DNA of 64,000 nucleotides from JAVJUV01 sp040220415 (GTDB lineage: Bacteria; Pseudomonadota; Alphaproteobacteria; Rhodobacterales; Rhodobacteraceae): NCBI GenBank assembly GCA_040220415.1, contig JAVJUV010000102.1, positions 132,078 through 196,077 of the forward strand, given 5' to 3'. Shown piece by piece: positions 27,330 through 35,608 of the stretch. A program made the position numbers and the translations under genes. The first letter of the stretch is position 1; the number at the start of each line of letters is the position of its first letter. Below the pieces are notes generated by a model. It had not been told where the DNA came from and ran no database searches. It saw only the letters and a list, made by a program, of their open reading frames with translations.

Positions 27330-28031
27330 ATGACGGACAAGGTTGCATTGATCACGGCCGGAGGAAGCGGCATGGGGGCCGACGCGGCCCGGCGTCTGGC
27401 CGCCGATGGGTTCCGCGTTGCGGTCCTGTCGTCGTCCGGCAAGGGAGAGGCGCTGGGCGAAGAACTGGGCGGCTTCGGCGTGACGGGGTCGAATCTTGTC
27501 GAGGACGATCTGAAACGCCTGGTCGACGGCGCCATCGAGCGCTGGGGACGGATCGACGTGCTGGTGAATTCCGCCGGACACGGGCCGAAGGGCCCGATCC
27601 TGGAGATCAGCGACGACGACTGGCACCGGGGGATGGAAGTCTATCTGATGAACGTGATCCGGCCGACGCGCCTGGTCACGCCGATCATGCAGGCTGGCGG
27701 CGGTGGCGCGATCATAAACATCTCGACCTTCGCGGTGTTCGAACCCGATCCGCTGTTTCCGACATCGGGCGTGTTCCGGGCCGGGCTGGCATCATTTACA
27801 AAGCTGTTCGCAGATCGCTATGCGGCCGACAATATCCGGATGAACAACATCCTGCCCGGCTTCATCGACAGCCTGCCCGAGACGGAAGAACGCCGTTCGC
27901 GCATCCCGATGGGGCGGTACGGACGCACCGACGAGGTTTCGTCGCTGGTCTCGTGGCTGGCGTCCGAGGATGGCGGCTATGTCACCGGCCAGAACTGGCG
28001 GGTCGACGGCGGGCTGACGCGCTCGGTCTGA
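27330..28031 (+). CDS. SDR-family protein without the catalytic Tyr/Lys
   Basis: 233 residues, classical short-chain dehydrogenase fold: cofactor motif GGSGMG (11-16), NSAG (80-83), Ser132. The position of the catalytic YxxxK is occupied by Ser146 and Arg150 (SGVFRAGLASFTK), so normal proton-relay chemistry is not expected. Everything else is intact, including a C-terminal DGG segment. It may use altered chemistry or act as a cofactor-binding protein. It follows the LuxR gene by 27 nt with its own ribosome-binding site (GGGGAGAGG). Confidence 0.9.
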   Translation: MTDKVALITAGGSGMGADAARRLAADGFRVAVLSSSGKGEALGEELGGFGVTGSNLVEDDLKRLVDGAIERWGRIDVLVNSAGHGPKGPILEISDDDWHRGMEVYLMNVIRPTRLVTPIMQAGGGGAIINISTFAVFEPDPLFPTSGVFRAGLASFTKLFADRYAADNIRMNNILPGFIDSLPETEERRSRIPMGRYGRTDEVSSLVSWLASEDGGYVTGQNWRVDGGLTRSV

Positions 28032-28095
28032 GGTATCGCCGCCTTCGGCGCCGACCGGGATCCCCAACCCAACTGTATTTGCGCCAGGAAGAAGT

Positions 28096-28995
28096 TCAGG
28101 CGAGGGCTTCGGGCAGGTCCGTGCCGCGCAGGAATTCATCGGCGGCCATCGGGCGCTTGCCCTGACGCTGGGCTTCGGTGATCTGCACGGCGTCCTCGCC
28201 GCAGGCGATGCGGAACCCGCCCAGGTGGGTGCCCGGCGCGCCGTTTCCAGTGGCCAGGCGGCAGCGCAGCAGCTTGACCCGTTCGCCCCGGATATCGCAC
28301 CAGGCGCCCGGGAAGGGCGAGAGGCCCCGGATCAGGCGGTCTATCTCGGCCGCGGGCCGCGTCCAGTCGATCCGCGCCTCGGCCTTGTCGATCTTCTCGG
28401 CATAGGTCACGCCGTCCGCCGGTTGCGGAATTGGCGTCAGGTCGTGCAGTCTGGCAAGGGCCCGAACGATCAGAAGCGCGCCCAGGTCGGACAGCCGGTC
28501 GTGCAGGTCGCCGGTCGTCTCTTCGCTGCCGATCGGGGTCGCCTTGCTCAGCAGGACCGGTCCGGTATCCAGACCGGCCTCCATCTGCATGATGCAGACG
28601 CCGGTTTCGCTGTCGCCCGCCATGACCGCCCGGTGTATCGGCGCCGCACCGCGCCAGCGCGGCAGAAGTGATGCGTGGATGTTCAAGCAACCGTGCGCCG
28701 GGGCGTCCAGCACCGCCTGCGGCAGGATCAGGCCATAGGCGACGACCACGGCGATATCGGCACCCAGTGCCGCGAAATCCGCCTGTGCCTCTTCGGCGCG
28801 AAGGGTCCCGGGATGCCGTACCTCGAGGCCGAGTTCTGCCGCGCGCAGGTGAACCGGCGACGGCCTGTCCTTTTTGCCGCGGCCCGCTGGGCGGGGCGGC
28901 TGGGTATAAACGGCGGCGATCCGGTGGCCCGCGTCCACCAGCGCGTCGAGCGCCGGGACAGAGAATTCCGGCGTGCCCATGAAGACGATTCTCAT
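28096..28995 (-). CDS. fmt: Methionyl-tRNA formyltransferase
   Basis: 299 residues. It formylates initiator Met-tRNA using 10-formyltetrahydrofolate. Landmarks: FMGTPEFSVPALDAL at the N terminus, AYGLILPQ, the catalytic region HGCLNIHASLLPRWRGAAPI with Asn, His, and then Asp in GLDTGPVL. The C-terminal OB-like domain that binds tRNA follows. The start overlaps the stop of the deformylase-like gene (ATGA). It is the last gene of a four-gene minus-strand operon with three deformylase homologues. Confidence 0.97.
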   Translation of the reverse strand: MRIVFMGTPEFSVPALDALVDAGHRIAAVYTQPPRPAGRGKKDRPSPVHLRAAELGLEVRHPGTLRAEEAQADFAALGADIAVVVAYGLILPQAVLDAPAHGCLNIHASLLPRWRGAAPIHRAVMAGDSETGVCIMQMEAGLDTGPVLLSKATPIGSEETTGDLHDRLSDLGALLIVRALARLHDLTPIPQPADGVTYAEKIDKAEARIDWTRPAAEIDRLIRGLSPFPGAWCDIRGERVKLLRCRLATGNGAPGTHLGGFRIACGEDAVQITEAQRQGKRPMAADEFLRGTDLPEALA

Positions 28996-29489
28996 CGCGC
29001 CATCTTCTTCCATTTCTTCAGCAGCATCTCGCGCCTGGTCCGGCTGAGCCTGTCGAAGTACATCTTGCCGTTCAGGTGGTCGATCTGGTGCTGGACCGAG
29101 GTTGCCCACAGATCCTCGAAGTCCTGCCGGATCCTGTTGCCGTTCGCATCGGTAAAAGCGACGGTCACGCGGGCCGGACGCGTGACCCTGGCCGAAAGCC
29201 CGGGCAGGTTGGGCGAGCCTTCGTCCCATTCGAACGTCTCTTCGGAAGCGGCCAGGATCTCGGGATCGGCCAGGCGGATGGCGCGGCCGCGATCCTCGGA
29301 GCAGTCGACGACGGCAAGGCGCAGCATGACGCCCACCTGGGGCGCGGCCAGACCGTAACCGGGCATGGCGTCCATGGTTTCCACCATGTCTTTCCAGATC
29401 GCGCGGTGTTCGTCGGTGATTTCGCCCACGGGGTCGGCCGGGGTGCGCAACCGCTTGTCGGGCCAGGGCAGGAACGGGCGAAGACTCAT
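28992..29489 (-). CDS. Peptide deformylase-like protein, probably inactive
   Basis: 165 residues with the deformylase fold, but two of the three catalytic motifs are broken. Motif 1 GLAAPQVGV is normal. Motif 2, EGCLS in active enzymes, reads EGSPN, so the metal-binding Cys is Ser92. Motif 3, HExxH, reads HQIDH, so the catalytic Glu is Gln135 while both His (134, 138) remain. Loss of both a ligand and the general base makes hydrolysis unlikely. The reading frame is intact and coupled by ATGA on both sides, so it is a kept gene, not a pseudogene. Confidence 0.92.
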   Translation of the reverse strand: MSLRPFLPWPDKRLRTPADPVGEITDEHRAIWKDMVETMDAMPGYGLAAPQVGVMLRLAVVDCSEDRGRAIRLADPEILAASEETFEWDEGSPNLPGLSARVTRPARVTVAFTDANGNRIRQDFEDLWATSVQHQIDHLNGKMYFDRLSRTRREMLLKKWKKMAR

Positions 29490-29977
29490 CCGGCATAGAC
29501 CTTTTCCAGCTCGGCCCGCACCTCGGCAGCGATACGGTCGAAGGTGACAAGGCCGTTCAGGTGGTCGAACTCGTGCTGGGCGCAGATCGCCTCGAATCCG
29601 GTCAGGCCTTCTTCTCGCGTCTCGCCGTCCGGCGTGGTCCAGCGCATGGTCACGGTCTCGGCCCGATCGACGTCCGCGGTCACGCCGGGGATCGAGAGAC
29701 AGCCTTCGGGTCCGGTCGTGCGCACGGCCGATTCAGTCACTATTTCAGGGTTTATGACGATCTTCGGCGACCGGTCACCATCCTTCCACGTCGTGTCCAT
29801 CACGAACAGACGCAGCGCCACGCCGATCTGAGGTGCCGCCAGACCGCGTCCGGGGGCGGCGTACATCGTCTCCAGCATGTCGGCGGCCAGTTGGCGGATG
29901 TCCTCGTCAATCCGCTCGACCGGGGCGCAGATGGTTGCCAGCACCGGGTCCGGCCAGAGAACGATCTTCCGGATCAC
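29486..29977 (-). CDS. def: Peptide deformylase (second copy)
   Basis: 163 residues. All three motifs are intact: GRGLAAPQIGV, EGCLS with Cys93, and HEFDH with His135, Glu136, His139. It should remove the formyl group from nascent proteins. The start is a GTG at 29977, overlapping the stop of the first def gene as GTGA, which settles a start that would otherwise extend far upstream in the same frame. Sequence differs clearly from the first copy, so the two are not a recent duplication. Confidence 0.95.
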   Translation of the reverse strand: MIRKIVLWPDPVLATICAPVERIDEDIRQLAADMLETMYAAPGRGLAAPQIGVALRLFVMDTTWKDGDRSPKIVINPEIVTESAVRTTGPEGCLSIPGVTADVDRAETVTMRWTTPDGETREEGLTGFEAICAQHEFDHLNGLVTFDRIAAEVRAELEKVYAG

Positions 29978-30504
29978 GCGCGGGCCCGTTCCCGTTTCAG
30001 CTTTTGCATCTTGCGGGTGATCATCTGCCGCCTGAGCGGCTTGAGGTAGTCGATGAACAGCTTGCCGTTCAGGTGGTCGATCTCGTGTTGAACGCAGGTG
30101 GCCCAAAGTCCGTCGAAATGCTCTTCCTCTTCTTTCCCGTCCAGCGACATCCATCGCACCTTCACCTCGGCGGGGCGCTCGACGTCGGCGTATTGCTCGG
30201 GAATCGAAAGGCAGCCTTCCTCGTACACGTTCGTCTCGTCCGACGACCACGTCACTGCGGGATTGATCAGAACCATCGGGCGGGGCGCCGCGCCTTCTTC
30301 CTTGACGCAATCCATGACAAGAAGCCGCTTCATCACGCCCACCTGCGGCGCGGCCAGCCCGATGCCGGGTGCCTCGTACATGGTCTGAAGCATGTCGTCG
30401 GCAAGCCGGCGCAAGTCACCGTCGACCCCGGTCACGGGATCTGCAACGGTCTTCAACCGCGGGTCGGGATGAATCAGGATCGGTCTGGTCGTCATATCGT
30501 CCAT
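29974..30504 (-). CDS. def: Peptide deformylase (first copy)
   Basis: 176 residues. GIGLAAPQVGV, EEGCLSIPEQYADVERP with Cys98, and QHEIDHLNGKLF with His140, Glu141 and His144 make this the closest to canonical bacterial Def1. The metal-dependent reaction releases formate from N-formyl-Met. An alternative start at Met4 (MTTRPIL) is possible. It is the first gene of the def-def-def-like-fmt operon, divergent from the aminotransferase gene by 91 nt. Confidence 0.96.
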   Translation of the reverse strand: MDDMTTRPILIHPDPRLKTVADPVTGVDGDLRRLADDMLQTMYEAPGIGLAAPQVGVMKRLLVMDCVKEEGAAPRPMVLINPAVTWSSDETNVYEEGCLSIPEQYADVERPAEVKVRWMSLDGKEEEEHFDGLWATCVQHEIDHLNGKLFIDYLKPLRRQMITRKMQKLKRERARA

Positions 30505-30595
30505 CTAGGATATGGCGCGGCGCCCCGCAAGCACAGGGCCTTGCGGCGGTTTTGAATCTGGATAGGGTGCGCGTGGCAAAAAAACAGGCAAGTTC

Positions 30596-31771
30596 ATGAG
30601 TTTCGATTTCGACGATCCGCGCCCCCTGCGCGGAAGACACACCAGCAAGTATGACGCCATCCAGGGCACATTCGGATTCGATGCGCCGGACATGATCGCC
30701 ATGTGGGTGGCGGACATGGATTTCGCCGCGGCGCCGGCGATCCGGAAGGCGATGCAGGACGAGATCGACTATGGCTACATGGGATATTTCAACCGGCCGC
30801 AGGAAGTGAACGCCGCGGTCGCGAACTGGTACCGGGACCGACACGGCTGGAACATGGACCCGGGCTGGGTGCGTTACACGCACGGCGTCATTTCTGGGTT
30901 CGCCGACGTGATCGCCACCTATTCAAAGCCGGGCGAGGGCGTGATCCTGTTCTCGCCGGTCTATCACGCGTTCTTCCGCCAGATCGAGGCGATGGGCCGG
31001 GATGCCGTGGAAAGCCCGCTGGTCCTGGCCGACGGACGGTATCACATGGATCTTGGTGCGCTGGGCGCGTCGCTTAAGGGCCACGAACGGATCCTGACAC
31101 TGTGTTCGCCGCATAATCCCGGCGGGCGGATCTGGTCGCGGGACGAAATTCGCGCGGTGGCCGACTTTTGCGCCACCCACGACCTGATCCTGATCTCGGA
31201 CGAGATCCACATGGACCTGACGTTTCCCGGCGCCGAACAGGTGCCTGCCGTGGTGGCCGCGCCCGAGCATTCGGACCGCATCGCAGTGCTGACGGCGGCT
31301 TCGAAGGCGTTCAACATCGCCGGGCTTGAAACCGGCCTGCTGATCGCGCCCGGCTCCGGAATGCGGGCAAAACTGGCGCCGACGATCCTGGACCGCGAGT
31401 CTTCGCCCAACCGGATGGGCATGGTCGCGATCCGCGCGGCCTACGAGGAAGGCGGTGACTGGCTGGACGAGGCGCGTGCCTATATCGCCGGGAATTTCGA
31501 TCTTTTCGCGGAACGCATGAACGCCCTGCCCGGGGTTTCGGTGATGCCGATGCAGGCGACCTATCTTGCCTGGGCGGATTTCACCGGGACCGGCATGGGC
31601 GACACCGAACTGATGGACCGGCTGTTGAAGCAGGCCCGCGTGGCGCCCAGCCCCGGCACCCAGTTCCGGACCGGCGGATCAGGGCATTTGCGGTTCAACC
31701 TTGCGCTTTCCCGGCCCATGCTGACCGAGGCGCTGGACCGGATCGAGGCGGCTTTCGCGGACCTTCAGTAG
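30596..31771 (+). CDS. PLP-dependent aminotransferase, PatB/MalY (C-S lyase) type
   Basis: 391 residues, fold-type I. The PLP lysine is Lys237 in TAASKAFNIAG; Asn174 in SPHNPGGR and Asp202 in LISDEIH are the usual cofactor contacts. MWVADMDFAAAPAI near the N terminus is typical for the PatB/MalY branch, whose members are mostly cystathionine beta-lyases or cysteine-S-conjugate lyases. Beta-lyase activity is therefore more likely than transamination, but the substrate is unproven. It stands alone between convergent and divergent neighbours. Confidence 0.92.
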   Translation: MSFDFDDPRPLRGRHTSKYDAIQGTFGFDAPDMIAMWVADMDFAAAPAIRKAMQDEIDYGYMGYFNRPQEVNAAVANWYRDRHGWNMDPGWVRYTHGVISGFADVIATYSKPGEGVILFSPVYHAFFRQIEAMGRDAVESPLVLADGRYHMDLGALGASLKGHERILTLCSPHNPGGRIWSRDEIRAVADFCATHDLILISDEIHMDLTFPGAEQVPAVVAAPEHSDRIAVLTAASKAFNIAGLETGLLIAPGSGMRAKLAPTILDRESSPNRMGMVAIRAAYEEGGDWLDEARAYIAGNFDLFAERMNALPGVSVMPMQATYLAWADFTGTGMGDTELMDRLLKQARVAPSPGTQFRTGGSGHLRFNLALSRPMLTEALDRIEAAFADLQ

Positions 31772-31773
31772 GC

Positions 31774-32538
31774 TCAGGTCCCGGCGGCCTCGGCCCGTGC
31801 ATCTCGCTCTGCGCGATACCATTCCCAGCCAAGCAGCAGAAGAACCAGCGCGCCGATGGCGAAGGTGGCGATCTTGATCATCGCCTGCGCTGGCGAAAGG
31901 ATGGCGATCGCCTCGCGGTCCGTGAAGACCACGTCTTTCAGTACGAGTCTTGCGGCGCCTTTCGCCGCGTCGCCTTCCAGGCGGTAGATCGGTATGCCTG
32001 CCAGGCTGTCGTTCAGCACCGCGTGCACGGTCGGACCAAGGGTACGGCGGGCTTCGGTGAATTTGGCCAGCGCTTCATCGCCTTCCTTGGAACGGATATC
32101 CTCGCCCACCTCGTCCAGAAAGACCTCCCACGCCTTCTTCAGCGCGGCCAGCTTTGCCCTGGTGGCCAGGCTGGGCGTGATCGTCAGATCGTCCAGTTGC
32201 AGATCGGTCAGGTAGAACGCGCCATCGTCGTAGAGGACGCGGCTGAACGTATCGACTTCGCCCGACCCGGCGAGGCCCATGCCCGATATGTCGAAGTCGC
32301 TGGTGATGCCGATCCCGCCCTTGTCTCCCCTGCCGCTGAAATCGACATCGGCGGCGGTGACATCCATCCGCAGATCGCCTGACGCCTTTTCAAGTGGAAG
32401 ATGGTCGCGGATGGCGTCGCGGGCCTGATCCTCGGTGAAGCGTACTTCGATGTCGGGAACGAAGGCGACAATGGCCAGGGTCACCGCCACAAGGGCGCCG
32501 ACACCCCACGCCAGGTACCTCGTGATACGGGCGTTCAC
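31774..32538 (-). CDS. Membrane-anchored periplasmic protein, YceB-like (DUF1439) resemblance
   Basis: 254 residues. An N-terminal membrane helix (about 8-28), a soluble periplasmic part, and a second helix near 216-236. The soluble part resembles the lipid-binding YceB/DUF1439 fold by pattern (AFYLTDLQLDDLTI, and IPIYRLEGDAAKGAARL followed by VVFTDREAIAI), but I am not sure of the match. The start is a GTG at 32538, four nt after the NfeD-like gene stop, so it is the third gene of an SPFH/NfeD operon and may be part of a membrane-domain system. Confidence 0.72.
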   Translation of the reverse strand: MNARITRYLAWGVGALVAVTLAIVAFVPDIEVRFTEDQARDAIRDHLPLEKASGDLRMDVTAADVDFSGRGDKGGIGITSDFDISGMGLAGSGEVDTFSRVLYDDGAFYLTDLQLDDLTITPSLATRAKLAALKKAWEVFLDEVGEDIRSKEGDEALAKFTEARRTLGPTVHAVLNDSLAGIPIYRLEGDAAKGAARLVLKDVVFTDREAIAILSPAQAMIKIATFAIGALVLLLLGWEWYRAERDARAEAAGT

Positions 32539-32542
32539 CAGG

Positions 32543-32818
32543 TCAGTCCTCGTTGATGTCTCGTTCCCAGACCTTCATCTGGCCGGGTCGGATGCCAAGA
32601 ACCCGGCGAAGCACGATCCAGGTCAGAAGCGACAGGATCGCAAAGACCAGAAGCGTCGCGGGCAGCGATCCGGCAAGTCCGGGCACGCCGATCAGCAGCG
32701 CGATACCGGTGGCGGCTGCGCCGACGGCGAAGCCAAGGAAAATCTGCGCCGGCGCCAGAACCTCGAGGAAGGCCAGCGCGAACGCGCCGGCGATCCAGAT
32801 CCACCAGACCGACCACAT
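32543..32818 (-). CDS. NfeD-like membrane protein (short form)
   Basis: 91 residues, almost entirely helical membrane segments (about 5-20, 22-46, 53-72), with a short C-terminal tail where longer NfeD proteins carry an OB domain (WERDINED is what remains of it). This matches the YbbK-partner short NfeD. Members work with SPFH proteins in membrane organisation. The start overlaps the SPFH gene stop (ATGA). Confidence 0.87.
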   Translation of the reverse strand: MWSVWWIWIAGAFALAFLEVLAPAQIFLGFAVGAAATGIALLIGVPGLAGSLPATLLVFAILSLLTWIVLRRVLGIRPGQMKVWERDINED

Positions 32819-33705
32819 CAGCCCCGTCCCCTGAGCATCTTGAACGCGTCACCGAAGGCTTCAAGCGCGTTCGCGGGCACGACGATCGTGCTGCTGGAGG
32901 GGCTTGCACCAAGCGCGTTCAGCGCCTCGACCTGCTTCAGGGCGACCTGATACTGCGCCGCTTCCAGACCGTTCCTGGCTATTGCCTCGGCCACCACGCC
33001 CGTTGCATAGGCTTCGGCGTCGGCCTGCACGCGGCGGGCCTTTGCCGCCTGTTCGGCGGAATAAAGTTCGGCGTCCGCATTCAGTTCGACGGCACGTTTC
33101 TGGCCCTCGGCGCGTGTTACCGCCGCGCGGCGCTCGCGTTCGGCGTTCAACTGCTGAAGCATCGCGTCGCGCGTGGCCTGATCCAGGTTCACGTCCAGGA
33201 TTTCGGCCCGGGTCACTTCGATGCCCCAGTCGTCGACCTGGTCCTCGACGGCCAGCTTGATCGTCGCGATCAGGGTGGAACGGTTCGACTGAACCTCGTC
33301 CAGTTCCATCTTGCCGATCTCGGCGCGGACGATACCCGCAACGGTCGTGGCAATGGCGGCGTCCACGTCGCGAATCCGGTAGACGGTCTTTTCGGGCTCG
33401 AGAATCCGATAGAAAACGCTGGTTTCCACCTGGACCAGCACGTTGTCAGCCGTGATGGCGTCCTGGCTTGCCGTGGGCAGCTGGCGTTCCAGGATCGAGA
33501 CCTGGTGCGCCACCCGGTCCAGAAACGGCACGATGAAGTTGATGCCGGGACCCAGCACGGTGCGCAGGCGGCCAAACCGCTCGACCACGTGTTTTTCCGA
33601 TTGTGAAACGATCCTGACGCCCTTGTAGACGCACAGAATGATGAATGCGGCCAGCAGAAGCGTTGCAATACCGCCTCCGCCAAGCAGGTCGATGATCTCG
33701 TCCAT
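32818..33705 (-). CDS. SPFH / band 7 (stomatin-prohibitin) membrane protein
   Basis: 295 residues. One N-terminal membrane helix (about 10-28), SPFH domain from about 30 to 190 (VSQSEKHVVERFGRL, GPGINFIVPFLDRV), then a coiled coil rich in Ala/Glu (about 185-250: QLNAERERRAAVTRAEGQK), and a short C-terminal segment. It corresponds to QmcA/YbbK-type proteins that form large membrane cages or domains. First gene of a three-gene minus-strand operon with NfeD-like and YceB-like genes. Confidence 0.95.
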   Translation of the reverse strand: MDEIIDLLGGGGIATLLLAAFIILCVYKGVRIVSQSEKHVVERFGRLRTVLGPGINFIVPFLDRVAHQVSILERQLPTASQDAITADNVLVQVETSVFYRILEPEKTVYRIRDVDAAIATTVAGIVRAEIGKMELDEVQSNRSTLIATIKLAVEDQVDDWGIEVTRAEILDVNLDQATRDAMLQQLNAERERRAAVTRAEGQKRAVELNADAELYSAEQAAKARRVQADAEAYATGVVAEAIARNGLEAAQYQVALKQVEALNALGASPSSSTIVVPANALEAFGDAFKMLRGRG

Positions 33706-33803
33706 ACTTGTCCCTTTGAAACGCTCCCCGCAGAAGACATCGGAATTGCAGGGTTCCTTTTCAACGATTTACGCGTGCATGGTCTCCGGTAACGCGCCTT
33801 GTG

Positions 33804-34256
33804 TCACTTGTTGGACACGCCGCCGAACCATGCCCCGGCGCGGGTTTTTCCCTTGAGATCCAGATAGTTTTGCAGCCGTTCGCGATGCCTGGGAATGACC
33901 TTTGGCTCGGCCATGAACCAGTCGATATCTGCCAGCCGCCACGCTTGCCCCTCGCTGCCGAAACAGATTGTTTCCACTTGGAAGCCCGGTTGTTCCGACA
34001 CGAAGAACCAGATCCGATCACCTGCCGAGGTGGCGCTTTGCATGCGCCAGTGCAGGTCCCTGTGCGTCAGGGTGATGCCGAGTTCCTCGTGCAGTTCGCG
34101 CAGCACGCATGCTCCGGGCGTCTCGGTGCCCTCGCGGGCCCCGCCGGGCAGATCCCAGTGACCGGGCCAGGGAATTGCGGGGGTGTCGTCGCGAAGGATC
34201 GTGACGATCTTCCGGCCGACCAGGATGGCCAGCTTCGCTCCGTGAAATGCCGTCAT
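33804..34256 (-). CDS. Nudix hydrolase
   Basis: 150 residues. The Nudix box (pattern GxxxxxExxxxxxxREUxEExGU) is present as GGAREGTETPGACVLRELHEELGI at about residues 39-62. The substrate, a nucleoside diphosphate derivative, cannot be predicted. The start at MTAFHGAKLAILVG was chosen by comparison with related proteins; an ATG 12 nt upstream is equally placed. It is divergent from dinB, and an association with a DNA-damage polymerase hints at nucleotide-pool cleaning, which is inference only. Confidence 0.9.
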   Translation of the reverse strand: MTAFHGAKLAILVGRKIVTILRDDTPAIPWPGHWDLPGGAREGTETPGACVLRELHEELGITLTHRDLHWRMQSATSAGDRIWFFVSEQPGFQVETICFGSEGQAWRLADIDWFMAEPKVIPRHRERLQNYLDLKGKTRAGAWFGGVSNK

Positions 34257-34333
34257 GGCGCGGATCATGTATTCCGGAACCGGCAACGGCAATAGGCGTC
34301 GCGGCGGTTTTCGAGGCGCGGTATACTGCAGGT

Positions 34334-35587
34334 ATGCCCGCCCTTTGCCGCGATTGCCTGACCACCTTCGAAACCGGAACACGTTGTCCGGCCTGCGGTC
34401 GTCCGCGCATCGTATCGCATCCCGAACTATTCGAGTTGTCGATCGCGCACATGGATTGCGACGCCTTCTATGCAAGTGTCGAAAAGCGTGACGATCCCTT
34501 GCTGCGGGACAAGCCGGTCATCATCGGCGGCGGCCGGCGGGGTGTGGTGTCGACGGCCTGCTATATCGCGCGTATCCGTGGCGTGCGGTCGGCGATGCCG
34601 ATGTTCCAGGCCCTGAAACTCTGCCCAGACGCGGTGGTCGTGAAGGGGCGGATGAGCGCCTACGCAGAGGCCAGCCGCCAGATCCGCGCGATGATGGACG
34701 TCCTGACGCCGGTCGTCGAACCCCTGTCGCTGGACGAAGCGTTCATGGACCTGACCGGGACGGCGAGGCTGCACGGGGCGCCGCCTGCCGTGATGCTGGC
34801 GGGGTTGCTGCGGCGCATGGAGACGGAGCTGGGTCTGTCGGGGTCGATCGGTCTTTCCCACAACAAGTTCCTGGCCAAGGTGGCATCCGATCTCGACAAG
34901 CCACGCGGGTTCTCGGTGATCGGCAAGGCCGAGACGATGGCGTTCCTGAAGGACAAGCCGGTGCGCATGATCTGGGGGGTCGGTCAGCAGACGCAGAACG
35001 CCCTCGAGAAGACCGGAATCCGGACGTTCTCGGACCTGCTTCGGTGGGAGAAGCAAGACCTTGCAGCGCGGTTCGGCGGCATGGGCGAGCGTTTGTGGCA
35101 TCTTGCCAGGGGGGAAGACCGCCGGCGGGTATCGGCGAACGCCCCGGTGAAGTCGATCTCGAACGAAACGACGTTCGCAGAGGATACTTCGGACGCCGAT
35201 ATCCTGGATGGCCACATCTGGCGGCTTGCCGAGAACGTGGCCGACCGGGCAAAGGCAAAGGACAAGGCGGGGCGGGTCGTCACGCTGAAGCTGAAACGGG
35301 CGAACCATTCCAGCCTGACGCGGCGCACCTCGCTGGACGATCCCACGCAGATCGCGGACCGGATCTACCGCACGGCGCGGGCGCTGTTCGACCAGGTCGG
35401 TGACGAAGGCCCCTATCGGCTGATCGGCGTCGGCATCTCGCACCTGACGGATGCCGGCGACGCGGATACCTCGGGCGATCTGCTTGATCCCCAGGCGCGG
35501 GCGCGCGCGCAAGCGGAGCGGGCATCGGACGCCATTCGCAAGCGTTTCGGGGCGAATGCCATCGTCAAGGGCCGGTCGCTCAGGTGA
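34334..35587 (+). CDS. dinB: DNA polymerase IV (Y-family) with N-terminal zinc-finger-like extension
   Basis: 417 residues. Translesion polymerase. The first 25 residues hold two Cys pairs (CRDC and CPAC), a small zinc ribbon seen in many Rhodobacteraceae DinB proteins and absent in E. coli. Catalytic acidic residues follow: HMDCDAFYASVE (first Asp), and PLSLDEAFMDLT (Asp-Glu). The little-finger domain covers roughly residues 260-370 (SISNETTFAEDT). No LexA-type GTTC/GAAC repeat was found in the 77 nt upstream. A TATACT hexamer 10 nt before the start may be a -10 box. Confidence 0.95.
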   Translation: MPALCRDCLTTFETGTRCPACGRPRIVSHPELFELSIAHMDCDAFYASVEKRDDPLLRDKPVIIGGGRRGVVSTACYIARIRGVRSAMPMFQALKLCPDAVVVKGRMSAYAEASRQIRAMMDVLTPVVEPLSLDEAFMDLTGTARLHGAPPAVMLAGLLRRMETELGLSGSIGLSHNKFLAKVASDLDKPRGFSVIGKAETMAFLKDKPVRMIWGVGQQTQNALEKTGIRTFSDLLRWEKQDLAARFGGMGERLWHLARGEDRRRVSANAPVKSISNETTFAEDTSDADILDGHIWRLAENVADRAKAKDKAGRVVTLKLKRANHSSLTRRTSLDDPTQIADRIYRTARALFDQVGDEGPYRLIGVGISHLTDAGDADTSGDLLDPQARARAQAERASDAIRKRFGANAIVKGRSLR

Positions 35588-35608
35588 TGGCCGCGTCGCG
35601 ACGGCCTG

